From an uncultured Planctomycetota bacterium (GTDB lineage: Bacteria; Planctomycetota; Phycisphaerae; UBA1845; UTPLA1), in assembly GCA_900696465.1 (NCBI GenBank), contig CAADGE010000032.1, positions 1 through 64,000 of the forward strand: a stretch of DNA of 64,000 nucleotides. The letters are read 5' to 3'. The notes under the pieces were generated by a model. That model worked only from the letters and a program-made list of their open reading frames with translations. It did no database searches and had not been told where the DNA came from. The position numbers and the translations under genes are program-made. This document shows, in pieces, positions 1 through 9,698 of this stretch. How positions within the stretch are numbered: the first letter of the stretch is position 1; every line of letters starts with the position of its first letter.

Positions 1-98
1 CCAAGCCCCAAGCCCCAAGCCCCAAGCCCCAAGCCCCAAGCCCCAAGCCCCAAGCCCCAAGCCCCAAGCCCCAAGCCCCAAGCCCCAAGCCCCAAGCC
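1..98. repeat. Heptanucleotide tandem repeat (CCCCAAG)n
   Basis: About 14 perfect head-to-tail copies of the 7-bp unit CCCCAAG run from the window edge to position 98, where the pattern breaks into GCCGCGGGCC. The array probably continues upstream of the window. It lies just before the PEP-CTERM gene and has no coding potential. It could be a slippage-prone simple repeat. The units have no distinct spacers, so it is not a CRISPR array. Confidence 0.97.
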
Positions 99-137
99 GC
101 GGGCCTATGATTGGGAAGGAGCCGGGAGTCGAAGCAC

Positions 138-857
138 ATGAACAAATTCATCCACCAAGGCGTGATAACCGTTGGGGTTACGATCCTGCTGACCGCCCTG
201 TCCACCGCAGCCCGTGCGGGGCTTATCGTCGTCGATCACCAGCCGCACAATACGGGCGGCCTCGCATCGGACACCGAGTTCTTCGACCCCAACTTCCCGG
301 GAACCTGGCAGCGCGTGGCGGATGACTTTACGCTCGCTACGCCGGCGACGATCGTGCAGGTCAACTGGTGGGGTTTTTACAACGACGATAATCCACCCTC
401 GTCGGAGACGATGCGCGTCCGCTTCTACGACTCCCGACCCGGCAATGGTCTGCCGGATGACAACAACATCATCCGCGAAGAGTACTTCAATAACCCATCG
501 CGGACTTGGACGGGGCGTCAGGTCCTTACAGGAATTATCCCGCGTGAGTTCTTCTTCGAGGCAGAACTTTCAACGCCGATTCCTCTGGCCGCAAACACGA
601 GATATTGGCTGGAAGTCGTACAGATCGGTGCCCCGGATTCACGGTTTCGGTGGGAGTTCTCTCTTGCTAATTTGAATGGTCAGGCGTTCATCAATCAAAC
701 AACCGGTGATTGGCGACAAACGACAATTGTGGGTGACACGGCTTTTCAACTCTTGATTCCCGAACCGACTACTTCTGTTCTGCTCGCACTCGTCATACTT
801 ACCATTCTGACTCGTCGTCGTATTTCGCTGTCGCAGGACGATTTGAGATTTGAATGA
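138..857 (+). CDS. PEP-CTERM sorting domain protein, secreted
   Basis: This 239-residue protein starts with a classic signal peptide (hydrophobic stretch about residues 9-22, cleavage after ARA near 27). It ends with a PEP-CTERM signal: IPEPTTS, a hydrophobic helix, then three arginines. PEP-CTERM proteins are exported and processed by exosortase in bacteria that make exopolysaccharide. The middle is a beta-rich domain of about 170 residues that I do not recognise. ATG 138 is preferred over the in-frame TTG 111 because it gives a normal signal peptide and has GGGAG upstream. The tail after the arginines is 11 residues, longer than usual. Confidence 0.88.
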   Translation: MNKFIHQGVITVGVTILLTALSTAARAGLIVVDHQPHNTGGLASDTEFFDPNFPGTWQRVADDFTLATPATIVQVNWWGFYNDDNPPSSETMRVRFYDSRPGNGLPDDNNIIREEYFNNPSRTWTGRQVLTGIIPREFFFEAELSTPIPLAANTRYWLEVVQIGAPDSRFRWEFSLANLNGQAFINQTTGDWRQTTIVGDTAFQLLIPEPTTSVLLALVILTILTRRRISLSQDDLRFE

Positions 858-917
858 CCGAGTTAAAGGATAGACACCTGTTCAGTTTCGCAGTCATTGG
901 GGGAAAGGAGACCTTCA

Positions 918-3482
918 ATGCCAAGTCAACATCGTACATCTGGAACGACAACTGGCTTTATTCTCATTGTCTCCCTGACTATCCTCACAGCACTTCCAGA
1001 CGGTTCGATCGCTGAGTGCGACCCGTTGGGTCTCATCACCTACGACGATTATCTCGTCGACGCCGGCTTTCACTACTGGGAGCCGACGGTGGGAATCGAA
1101 GACTGCGGAAGGTTCATCGTCGCCTACAGGGCACGTGTCGGTTGGTCCGCCGATCTTATTCTCGCCAGGCGGTTCCTCCCTGACGGCAGCCCGTGGGGTA
1201 ATGAGCCCATTTTCATCAGCGAGTTCGACGAACAGTTCACTGCCCTCGGCCAGACGCACTCCCAGCCATCCGTCGCCGTCAGTCGTTCGGGAAACGTCCA
1301 TCTGGCCTGGATCACCGCATGCGGCGAGTGCCGATGGCCCCCCTGTCCTGAGGGTCCCTGTGAACAGGTACCCAATGAAGGAGTATTGTTACAGCAAAGC
1401 TTCTTTTCTATTGACTCCCCGCCTAATCCCGTAGGCATTCCTGTCTCGCCGTCCGACACACGAGTGAACTCGGCGCCGTCCGCAGGTGTTTCGAACGGCG
1501 CGTCTCGTGTCGCATGGCAGAACCACGACACTTTCATGTGTCCGCCCACACCGGACGAAAACGCGGCGCTGCACGGCCCGAACCGCGATGAGGGCGATCC
1601 CGTGGAATCATGTGATTGCTCGGTCCTCGGCTTCGGTTGCAGCCGGGCATGGCAGCCGGCCCTGAGCATGAGGTCCGATGGGTACTACGTGGTAAGCTGG
1701 GCGCAGCCGGAGGAACCAAGCGCTGCAGATACTACGTATGATATCATGCTTCATGCCTTCAGCGCGGGAGGAACGCCGATCGGCGATGCCGTCTTGGTCA
1801 ATGACCCTACAACCGAGCTTTTGCTTTCCGATCAAGTTTCCCCCGCCGTCGCCATGGACGACTTCGGCAATGTCGTTGTCGTCTGGGCGGGGTTCAGTCT
1901 CCAGAACTGTTTCCAGATTGCACATATCTACGCCCGCCGCTTCAAGTTCGACCCCATCGCTGGCCTGCGCGACCCGGACCCGGCCGCCGGCGAGGGGCCG
2001 GCCGGGTCGTTTACCGTCGATACCTACTCACTCAGCGGCCTTTCACCGCACGCGCCGGCGGCGGCGCACCCCTCGGTCGCCCTGACGATGGAGGAGGAGC
2101 ACGCCGGGCGATTCATCGTCGTCTGGAATTCAACGGGCGATGCGGTCGGCGTGGCTTCGCAGATTCAAGGAATTTACTTCGATGCTGACGGCCGACCGAT
2201 GGGAAAAGACTTTCGTGTCAACGTCTCCAACCAGCCGATCGGCGATGCCGGCTCTGGAGTAAGGCGGCTCGCGGAAAGTGGCCGACATACCGTCGTCTAC
2301 GGCGCACAGGGGCAGGCAATGGTGGCCTGGGAGGGTCGGGGAGGACTCCATCAAGGCGGATTCTTTCAAGACAACTACAACGAACTGCGCGTCACCATAC
2401 TTCCGGAGTTCATCAGAGAAAATCAGGAGAACGCTTATCCCTGCAACAAGGGCGACGTGAACCGCGACGGCTTTATCAACGGCCTGGATATCCAGCCGTT
2501 CGTTGACTTCCTGCTCGCGACCAACCCGCCCAAGCAGTGTTTCAGTCTGGTGGAATTGTGTCCGTTCGACCTGAATAACGACGGCGACGTGACCGTCGAA
2601 GATATTCCCTGCTTCGTCGCCACACTGCTGATGGGCTTCCACACTTGCGAACTGCCGCCGTTGGAAATCCAGATCATCGACTGCAACGGCAATGAAGTTC
2701 CGGACGACGAGGACATCGCCAACGAGACGAGCGCCGACCTGAACGAGAACGGTATCCCGGACGAATGCGAGCCGGACTGCAATACGAACGGCGTGCCGGA
2801 TGACTACGACATCCTTACGGAGGCCAGCGCCGACTGCAACCAAAACGGCATCCCCGACGAGTGTGAGTACGACTGCAACGAAAACGGCGTGCCGGACGAC
2901 TGCGACGTGGACCCGAGCGACCCCGACGGCGATGAGTGGGTGAGCCCGGATTGCAACGGGAACGAGTATCCCGACGAGTGCGATCTCAAGCTGGGTCCAC
3001 CGTTTGGGAGGTTCGACTGCAACGAGAACGGCATACCTGACGAGTGCGACCTCGCCGATTGTGACAACGATCCCGCCTGCGACGACTGCAACGAGAACGG
3101 GATTCCCGATGGTTGCGACATCGCCGCCGAGATCAGCGAGGATGTCAACGAGAACGGCATCCCCGACGAGTGCGAGGGCGAGTCGTTCATGATGGGCGAC
3201 GGCGAAGGCGGCGGCGAGTCGGCGACGCAATCGGAGCAAAGCGGAGCTCTGCAGTCCCCTGAAGAAGACGCCGTGGACGAAGTCGACACCGGCGATTCGC
3301 CGGTGTCACAGGAGGACGAATTGCCGCTGCCACATGACGAAGACGCCGCGTGGGAGGCCTTCTACGAGTGGGCGTACGAACAATGCTGGGGCGGCGACTG
3401 CGAGGAATCGACGGCGGAACAGTTCCGCCGCATGATCGACAAGAAGCGCGAACTGGGCCTCCCGCTGGACCGTGACTGGTAA
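918..3482 (+). CDS. Large secreted protein with dockerin-like pair and nine DCNxNGxPDEC repeats
   Basis: This 854-residue exported protein has a signal peptide in its first 30 residues. Residues 40-480 hold repeated beta-propeller-like segments (VAWQ, VSWAQ, VVWAG, VVWNS). A dockerin-like pair of calcium loops (GDVNRDGFING and FDLNNDGDVTVED) lies at about 509-571. About nine tandem units of the type DCNxNGxPDEC follow at 588-755, then an acidic tail rich in Glu and Asp. Such EF-hand-like repeats are common in planctomycete exported proteins and probably bind calcium. ATG 918 is chosen because AAAGGAGA lies 7 bases upstream; an in-frame TTG at 897 is weaker. Its binding target is unknown. It converges on the cytochrome gene at 3538. 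Confidence 0.9.
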   Translation: MPSQHRTSGTTTGFILIVSLTILTALPDGSIAECDPLGLITYDDYLVDAGFHYWEPTVGIEDCGRFIVAYRARVGWSADLILARRFLPDGSPWGNEPIFISEFDEQFTALGQTHSQPSVAVSRSGNVHLAWITACGECRWPPCPEGPCEQVPNEGVLLQQSFFSIDSPPNPVGIPVSPSDTRVNSAPSAGVSNGASRVAWQNHDTFMCPPTPDENAALHGPNRDEGDPVESCDCSVLGFGCSRAWQPALSMRSDGYYVVSWAQPEEPSAADTTYDIMLHAFSAGGTPIGDAVLVNDPTTELLLSDQVSPAVAMDDFGNVVVVWAGFSLQNCFQIAHIYARRFKFDPIAGLRDPDPAAGEGPAGSFTVDTYSLSGLSPHAPAAAHPSVALTMEEEHAGRFIVVWNSTGDAVGVASQIQGIYFDADGRPMGKDFRVNVSNQPIGDAGSGVRRLAESGRHTVVYGAQGQAMVAWEGRGGLHQGGFFQDNYNELRVTILPEFIRENQENAYPCNKGDVNRDGFINGLDIQPFVDFLLATNPPKQCFSLVELCPFDLNNDGDVTVEDIPCFVATLLMGFHTCELPPLEIQIIDCNGNEVPDDEDIANETSADLNENGIPDECEPDCNTNGVPDDYDILTEASADCNQNGIPDECEYDCNENGVPDDCDVDPSDPDGDEWVSPDCNGNEYPDECDLKLGPPFGRFDCNENGIPDECDLADCDNDPACDDCNENGIPDGCDIAAEISEDVNENGIPDECEGESFMMGDGEGGGESATQSEQSGALQSPEEDAVDEVDTGDSPVSQEDELPLPHDEDAAWEAFYEWAYEQCWGGDCEESTAEQFRRMIDKKRELGLPLDRDW

Positions 3483-3537
3483 TTGTGGTTTGCCACTTGT
3501 GTTTGGAACATCGGTTGACCGCGTCAAGGGTACGCAC

Positions 3538-5622
3538 TCACTTTGCGTGACACTCGATGCACAGCGTCTCGCTGCCAACGCGAAGCGACGCGTGCGCATC
3601 TTCCGGAGCGGTGGAAACGACATTCATCGGCGAATCGTCGGGAAACAGGCCCGGCTGATGCGGGTTGTGGCAGGTGTAACACGTCACACGGTTCTTCGAG
3701 AGAGGCAGCAACGGGTGCTGCGGCGAACCTGTGTTCGACGGCGTAAATCCGTTGCCGCCGGATGCCGGGCCGCCCTCTGCAGCGCGGGCCTGCATGACGC
3801 AAAGCGTCGCCTCACTTGCGACACGATCAATGTGCCCCAACGGCGATACATCCCAATGCCGACGATGGCAGGTCAGGCAGAGCTGCGAGCCATCGACATG
3901 CAGCATCGGTTCATTGCGACGATGTCCGTCAGAGACAATGGGAGGCGTCTGCGAGTGACAGATCGTGCAGGACGCCCCGATGATCTGACCATCCGCATCC
4001 AGATTTCGATGCGGGTTGGTTCGCCACGATTCGTCGGCCCGATGGCACTGCACGCAAAGTTGCATCGGGTCTGCCGCATCATAAGCGCGGAGCATCGAGG
4101 AGTTCGCCGTCGGCCGGCGAACCGTAGCATCACAGTGCCGCGCGACGTCGTGGCACGTCAGACAGCCCAGCCGACCTTCGACAAGCGGCCAGTCGCGCGG
4201 CGCTTCGGTCATCGCGGTCCGGGCGATACGACCGACCGGATGCGACTCTGCCAGAGCGCGCAAACCGTCGTGACATGAAAGGCACAGCGCATCCGCAGTC
4301 GCGGGAGAGGCGTCGATCGACGCCTCGCTTCCGGCCGGCTGCATGGCATCGGCAAGTAATCGGCGCGGAACGATCTCTCCTCCCTGCACGGCGTGGCAGA
4401 CATGGCAACTTGACGCCGACCAGTGCGGATTGACTGCCTGCCCCTCGCGCCACGGCGCCACGACTTCAGCCGAATGTGCCGCATTGGTATCGCGCTTCGC
4501 TGTACTCGACCCGCCCCATGCGTACACGCGAACGCCCGGCCGCAGCAGTTGCTCGGCAACCAGCACGTAATACGCCGGCTCGAACCCGTCCGGCAGCATG
4601 GGGTCCTGAAGCGGACTCGTCGCGGAGATGCAGATGCCCCCGGGAACCGAAAGCATCCCGATCTGCTGCGCGTCGCTCGATCGCCGACCCGGCTCCGGAA
4701 AGGCCAGTAGTGCCCGACCATCGGCATCGAAGGCGTGCACGCGCTGACTGGCCGCATCGGTCACAAACACCGTGCCGTCCGGTCCCACGGCCACCCCCTT
4801 CGGCCGACCAAAATATCCGACCAGATCACCGGGCCCGCCGATCGTTCGCACATGCTCCCCCATCGGGTTCAGCACCTGCACCCGCGCATTGAGCGCGTCG
4901 ACAACGCAGACGTGGCCGTCGGGCCGTCGCGCCTGACCGAGCGGCGCGCCAAACTCACCTGCCCCACCACCTCGCCGCCCGATCGATCGCAGATAACGCC
5001 CGCTTCCGGCGTCGAAGACCTCGATACGATGTCCCAGCACGTTCGTCACCCAGACTTCGTCACCCACCGACAGCATCGCCGCCGGCCGAAAGTTCGTCGT
5101 TGAATACTGAAGCACAAGCTCGCCACGCGAGTCGTAGCGATACACCGCCGCGTTCCTGGCATCCGCAACGAGAACATCGCCATTCGGGGCGATTTCGGCC
5201 GCCACGGGACGCGCTGGACGTGGCGATAGTCTGGCCGGCTTAAGCTCCGTCGTCCGGCTGTCCCAGCGCAGGACCGCGCCGAGCGCCGCATCGCAGACCA
5301 AAACCCCGCCGCGGTCGAGCCCCACGACCAGTGGACGAACGAAGGCAAGAGGCGACTCGGGTTCTTCGCCGAAGAGTAAGAGAGACATCCGCACTTTCGC
5401 GTCTGAAGGCGCGGGACCACTGCGCAGATTGCCCAGCGCGACCGCACGCGGCGGCTGCGGCGCCGGTGGGTAAGTGGCGCCCGCGAGCGTTGCTCGCATC
5501 CGCGCTTCATCCATCGAACAGGCGCCCAGATGCGACAGCAAGAGGATCGCAAACATCGTCGAGAGCGCAATACCGGCGGCGACGACGGTTTGTGAACGGG
5601 ATGCTCCGGCTCCTGGCTTCAA
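3538..5622 (-). CDS. NHL-propeller / octaheme c-type cytochrome lipoprotein
   Basis: The protein fuses an NHL-type six-bladed propeller (about residues 80-330) to a C-terminal domain with eight CXXCH haem sites: CHVCH, CLSCH, CLTCH, CVQCH, CTICH, CLTCH, CYTCH and CIECH, from about residue 406 to the C-terminus. The N-terminus has a hydrophobic segment ending in LSHLGAC, a lipobox with Cys35, so it is probably a membrane-anchored lipoprotein outside the cytoplasm. TTG 5622 is chosen: it lies 10 bases after the stop of the tetraheme gene, with AGGGG before it. The open frame extends to 5769 but would overlap that gene by 137 bp; ATG 5556 is another option. The likely role is electron transfer, with the propeller as a docking surface. 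This is inferred from context. Confidence 0.88.
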   Translation of the reverse strand: MKPGAGASRSQTVVAAGIALSTMFAILLLSHLGACSMDEARMRATLAGATYPPAPQPPRAVALGNLRSGPAPSDAKVRMSLLLFGEEPESPLAFVRPLVVGLDRGGVLVCDAALGAVLRWDSRTTELKPARLSPRPARPVAAEIAPNGDVLVADARNAAVYRYDSRGELVLQYSTTNFRPAAMLSVGDEVWVTNVLGHRIEVFDAGSGRYLRSIGRRGGGAGEFGAPLGQARRPDGHVCVVDALNARVQVLNPMGEHVRTIGGPGDLVGYFGRPKGVAVGPDGTVFVTDAASQRVHAFDADGRALLAFPEPGRRSSDAQQIGMLSVPGGICISATSPLQDPMLPDGFEPAYYVLVAEQLLRPGVRVYAWGGSSTAKRDTNAAHSAEVVAPWREGQAVNPHWSASSCHVCHAVQGGEIVPRRLLADAMQPAGSEASIDASPATADALCLSCHDGLRALAESHPVGRIARTAMTEAPRDWPLVEGRLGCLTCHDVARHCDATVRRPTANSSMLRAYDAADPMQLCVQCHRADESWRTNPHRNLDADGQIIGASCTICHSQTPPIVSDGHRRNEPMLHVDGSQLCLTCHRRHWDVSPLGHIDRVASEATLCVMQARAAEGGPASGGNGFTPSNTGSPQHPLLPLSKNRVTCYTCHNPHQPGLFPDDSPMNVVSTAPEDAHASLRVGSETLCIECHAK

Positions 5623-5632
5623 CGTGGGGCCC

Positions 5633-6343
5633 CTACAGGCGATGGCAGGCGAGGCAGAGCCGGCTGCCGTCATTCGATCGGACCAGCATACCGCGAACAC
5701 GATGTGTGTTATGAGGATCGTGACAGGAAACGCACTGCACACGGCCATCGGGCAACCTGATCCGACCATCCGAAGTCACCGCAGACGCTGGATGATACGT
5801 ATCCTGCGTCAGCGGATACCTCACGCCGACCGGATGGCTCGACAAGCTGCCGGTGCCGATCCACGACGTTCCCAGCGGGACCGGCGACTGTGTGGCATGC
5901 GCGAAGCTGAAGACATCGCTGGCCATGACGCCGTCATGACAGCTCAGGCAGAGCAGCGAGCTGTCGTCCAGCTCGACACCCAGCGCCTGATACGGCCGAA
6001 GCGCGACGAGATCCTGCGGTCGCTTGTCGAGCAGCGGAGCGCGGCCGACGGCGATGTGTGGAGTATGACATGGCGTGCAGAGGTCCAGCGGGCGACCGTC
6101 GTCCTGCCGAAAATCGTGGGCGCTGCCAATGAGGCCGCGCGCCAGAAGGTTCTGGATTTCGGACACGGATGCGAGACGCGCGGGTGCCGGTTCCGTGTCG
6201 TACTCGGAAATCTCGCTTTGCGACGAGCTATTTTCCGCACACGAGGCGATCAAGGCCGCGACGAGGGCAGCGACGCCGAACATGGCCGCCAGGCGTCGCG
6301 GTCCGGAGATTGCCAGTCGTCGTGGGTGTCGCGCCGGTTGCAT
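5633..6343 (-). CDS. Tetraheme c-type cytochrome lipoprotein (doubled CXXCH type)
   Basis: This 236-residue protein has four CXXCH motifs: CTPCHTPH, CLSCHDG, CVSCHDPHN and CLACH at the extreme C-terminus. The CxxCHxPH and CxxCHDPHN spacing is typical of the doubled-CXXCH cytochrome family. A twin-arginine-rich N-terminus, a hydrophobic segment and the lipobox LIASC (Cys35) indicate a lipoprotein. It lies 10 bp upstream of the NHL-octaheme gene, probably in one transcript, and is divergent from the beta-barrel operon across a 221-bp gap (6344-6564) that should hold both promoters; I see no clear consensus boxes there. Its last haem site is one residue from the C-terminus. It is probably a periplasmic electron carrier. 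Confidence 0.9.
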   Translation of the reverse strand: MQPARHPRRLAISGPRRLAAMFGVAALVAALIASCAENSSSQSEISEYDTEPAPARLASVSEIQNLLARGLIGSAHDFRQDDGRPLDLCTPCHTPHIAVGRAPLLDKRPQDLVALRPYQALGVELDDSSLLCLSCHDGVMASDVFSFAHATQSPVPLGTSWIGTGSLSSHPVGVRYPLTQDTYHPASAVTSDGRIRLPDGRVQCVSCHDPHNTHRVRGMLVRSNDGSRLCLACHRL

Positions 6344-6564
6344 GTGCCGCCGAATATATCGTCCTCGAAAGTCGCTGTTAAGTCACCGGGTATCACATCG
6401 GCGATCGAGGCCGTCGTCCCGCTGGACAGCGTGCGTCCGTGGGCGATACTTTGCGATATCAATCAACCCGACGCACAAGCGAGGCCTGCTCCTGATCTGG
6501 CCGCCTCGTCAGCCCGGGAGGAACCGTACCCGTTGCCCGTCGCTGAGCGACGTCATGGTTGCGC

Positions 6565-8679
6565 ATGAGGTTTCCGACCGCACTTATCTTCCTGGGAGTC
6601 TGCTGCGTCTGCTGGGCTCGACCGGTGCGCGCTGCCGGCCGCGAGCCCTCCGTCGACGATGCATCGAACGGTGAAACGACGGTGCCGGTCGAAGACGCCC
6701 CGCGCCCGACGCACCCGTACATGAGCTTGAACGAATTAACCCTCGAACTCGGCTTCGATGGCGAACTGCAGCGACGGACCGTGCGGACGGACGCACAGGA
6801 TCGTGGCGTGCCACGATTCGCGCAGACCAACAAGCAGTATCTCTTCCAGGAGACGATGAGTCTCACGGGACGTGGAAATATTATCGATGAACGCGTGCTG
6901 CAATACGACGCCATGATACGAGGCGGTCTGTCACAGGAACGCTATACGGAAAGCGGCTCCGGGCTCTTCTTCGACAAGACCAAGACGCCCCACGGCACGA
7001 TTCTCGAGTACGATCTCCGATTGCAGGCCTTTCCCGCCGGCAAAGTCTCCGCCACCGGCTACGCCTCACTCCTGGACGACCGCGTGCCCCGGCCGTTTCT
7101 GCCGAGTCTTGACCGTACGCGCGAGCGCTACGGCGCCGGCGTCTTCTTTAACGATCCGAAACTGCCCATGCGGCTGACATTCGACCATCTTTTCGACAAG
7201 CTCAGCAGCCGCTCGGCCAACTGGTACTTGCAGGATCAGGAGGAGCAGGGTGAGGACACGTTCCGCTACGAAGCCACCTGGCAGCCGACGGACGATCACG
7301 CGCTGAACATCGAGTACGAGTATGAACGGCGCAGCGACCGATACAGCGGAACGAAGACGCGCTTCGATACCACGAGAAACTACTTCGCCCTGTCTGACTC
7401 GATCCAGTTCGGTGTGGACAAGCGCAGCCGCTTCGACACGCTGATACGGCTGGAGGAGGAGCGAGGCGACCTGGCCCGCGACGCGTACGAGTTCTCCCCC
7501 CAGCTCCGGCTTCAGCATACCGATTCGCTCTTCACCACCTACCGCTACCAGTATCTTGATCAGCGCTTCTATGAACTCCGTACGAAGACCCACCGCGGCG
7601 ACTGGGGAATTACGCACCAGCTCGAAAACCTCCTCACCAGTTCGCTGGGAATGTATGGGCTTCGGCAGGACACCGATGAGAATGCCGACTACAAAGAATG
7701 GGGCGGGATTACCAATTTCTCACTCAACAAGGAAAACCGCTGGGGTAACTTCTCCGGCAACCTCTCTTATCTTCATTCCCAGTCCGAAACTAACGACGGC
7801 CGACGTCACGGAGTCGTGCTGGATGAATCCGTCACTTTTCGCGATCCCCTGCCGACCTACCTGGCACAGCGCGAGATCGACCGCTTTTCGATCATCGTCC
7901 GCGATCCGAACGGCATTCGCATCTATCTCGAAGGTCGAGACTACTTTGTCATTCGCACACGCGACCTGACGGCGCTGCAGCGCATCCCCAGCGGCTTCAT
8001 CACCGACCGGCAGACGGTCCTGGTCAGCTACACCTACCGGGCCTTCAACGATTTTCGCGTGGACCGCGATCGGATCGACCTGCGTGTTCAGCAGGCCTTT
8101 GAGATGGGCCTGACTCCTTACTACGCCATGAGCTGGCAGGATGAACGAATCGACCCGCAGCGCTACCTGCTGTTCCGCGATCGCAACGTCAATCGGCACC
8201 GTATCGGTGCGATTTACCGGCAGGAGCGATGGTCGATCGGCCCGGAATACGAGTTCAATGACGACGGCGTCGATCCTTATCACGCCGTCCACGTAAACGG
8301 CGATGTCACGCTCCTGCAGAATGAACAGCACCAGCTCAACGCCCGGGGCGCGACATCCTATTTCAGATTCGAGGGGTTGCGCCCGCTGGAACCGCGCGCG
8401 TCCACGCTGGTCGACCTGGGACTCTCCCATCGCTACGTTCTGGGTCGCAATCTGGAGTCGAACTCCGCGGCGCTGTATCGTTACCAGAATGATTCACTCT
8501 TCGGAGAAACGCAGGGCGTGGACCTGACCACCTCCGTCTCTTATCGCATCGGACTCTTCACGATTCTCGTCGAGGCGGAGTACGACATGCTCGATCTGCC
8601 CACGTCCACCGACAACACGCTCGCGCTGTGGATCAAAGTCCGCCGGGAGATTCCGGTCATCGGGAGGCCGAGAGGATGA
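6565..8679 (+). CDS. Outer-membrane beta-barrel protein, candidate porin of a cytochrome conduit
   Basis: The protein has 704 residues: a signal peptide (about residues 1-25, ending VRAAG) and then a long sequence of alternating polar and aromatic residues (for example YRYQYLDQRFYELR and LNIEYEYERR). This is the usual signature of a large outer-membrane barrel. Length and composition are comparable to MtrB-like porins of porin-cytochrome complexes, but I see no diagnostic CXXC motif, so MtrB homology is only a hypothesis. ATG 6565 is chosen over TTG 6559; no strong Shine-Dalgarno is visible for either. The stop overlaps the start of the NHL lipoprotein (ATGA), so the two are translationally coupled. 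Its neighbours are three multiheme cytochromes. Confidence 0.75.
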   Translation: MRFPTALIFLGVCCVCWARPVRAAGREPSVDDASNGETTVPVEDAPRPTHPYMSLNELTLELGFDGELQRRTVRTDAQDRGVPRFAQTNKQYLFQETMSLTGRGNIIDERVLQYDAMIRGGLSQERYTESGSGLFFDKTKTPHGTILEYDLRLQAFPAGKVSATGYASLLDDRVPRPFLPSLDRTRERYGAGVFFNDPKLPMRLTFDHLFDKLSSRSANWYLQDQEEQGEDTFRYEATWQPTDDHALNIEYEYERRSDRYSGTKTRFDTTRNYFALSDSIQFGVDKRSRFDTLIRLEEERGDLARDAYEFSPQLRLQHTDSLFTTYRYQYLDQRFYELRTKTHRGDWGITHQLENLLTSSLGMYGLRQDTDENADYKEWGGITNFSLNKENRWGNFSGNLSYLHSQSETNDGRRHGVVLDESVTFRDPLPTYLAQREIDRFSIIVRDPNGIRIYLEGRDYFVIRTRDLTALQRIPSGFITDRQTVLVSYTYRAFNDFRVDRDRIDLRVQQAFEMGLTPYYAMSWQDERIDPQRYLLFRDRNVNRHRIGAIYRQERWSIGPEYEFNDDGVDPYHAVHVNGDVTLLQNEQHQLNARGATSYFRFEGLRPLEPRASTLVDLGLSHRYVLGRNLESNSAALYRYQNDSLFGETQGVDLTTSVSYRIGLFTILVEAEYDMLDLPTSTDNTLALWIKVRREIPVIGRPRG

Positions 8680-9698
8680 TTCGCATGTCGACCATCCTGT
8701 TGCTCAGCATGGTGGCCGTCGGCTGCCAGCAGCCGCTGCGTCCGGTCTTCCCCGAAGTCTCACCGTCGCGCGAGTGGCCACCACGGCCGGACATACCGCG
8801 CATCCGCTATATCGGGGAACTCACCGGCGAAGAAAGTCTGGGCAAACCGCAGGCGTGGGGGCTCAAGTCATTGCTGGCCGGGCCCGAACCGCAAGTCGCC
8901 TTTTCCACGCCGACCAGCGTTGTCGCCCATGCGGATCGTGTTTACGTCGCCGACGGCCAGAATCACGCTGTATACATACTGGATATAGTCTCGAGAGATT
9001 TTCGGACGATCACCGGTCCACCCCAGCAGTCCTTCCAGTGGCCGGCATGCGTGACCGTGGTTGACAATCGCATCGCCGTGGCCGACAGCAAAGGGGCGGC
9101 CGTCTTCATCTTCGAAGCCGATGGGCGATTCGTCCGCACCATCGGAACCGGCCTGCTTCAGCGCCCGACCGCCCTCGCATGGAACCCTTCGGCCCGGCAG
9201 TTGTGGGTGCTTGATACCGCACTGCAAGCATGCATCGCCTTCGACGCCGACGGTCGCGAGATGCGTCGCGTCGGCCGGCGCGGCGAAAGTCTGGGAGAGT
9301 TCAACTACCCGGCGGGAATGTGCTGGAGTCCGCAGATCGGTCTGGCCGTGGCAGACTCGATGAACTTCCGTGTGCAGCTTCTTGCCGACGACGGTCAGCC
9401 GCGCCGCATGTTCGGCCGCAAGGGCGATGCCGCCGGCGATTTCTCTCTGCCGCGCGATGTCGCCGTGGACAGCGAGGGGCATCTCTACGTTCTCGACAGC
9501 CAGTTTGAGAATGTGCAGATCTTCGACGAGCAGGGTCGCCTGCTGATGGCCTGGGGGGGCGAGGGACGCGGCCCCGGCGAGTTTTATCTGCCGTCCGGCA
9601 TCTTCATCGACGAACAGGATCGAATCTGGGTGGCGGACACATACAACCGGCGCGTTCAGGTGTTTCAATATCTGCGACAGATGCAGACCCGTGAATGA
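8676..9698 (+). CDS. NHL-repeat (six-bladed propeller) lipoprotein
   Basis: This 340-residue lipoprotein has a short signal and the lipobox VAVGC (Cys17). Five or six NHL repeats follow (for example VYVADGQNHAVYIL, VAVDSEGHLYVLDSQ and IWVADTYNRRVQVF), filling residues about 60-335 and predicted to fold as one beta-propeller. ATG 8676 overlaps the barrel stop as ATGA and has GGGAGG 8 bases upstream, so it is preferred to the in-frame codon at 8628. Its own stop overlaps the next cytochrome gene in the same way. NHL propellers usually mediate protein contacts. Here it may be an accessory subunit that links the barrel to the cytochromes, which is an inference from gene order. Confidence 0.88.
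   Translation: MIRMSTILLLSMVAVGCQQPLRPVFPEVSPSREWPPRPDIPRIRYIGELTGEESLGKPQAWGLKSLLAGPEPQVAFSTPTSVVAHADRVYVADGQNHAVYILDIVSRDFRTITGPPQQSFQWPACVTVVDNRIAVADSKGAAVFIFEADGRFVRTIGTGLLQRPTALAWNPSARQLWVLDTALQACIAFDADGREMRRVGRRGESLGEFNYPAGMCWSPQIGLAVADSMNFRVQLLADDGQPRRMFGRKGDAAGDFSLPRDVAVDSEGHLYVLDSQFENVQIFDEQGRLLMAWGGEGRGPGEFYLPSGIFIDEQDRIWVADTYNRRVQVFQYLRQMQTRE

Noticed and set aside
1-98. CRISPR-like array
   Set aside because: The 7-bp units are contiguous and have no spacers.
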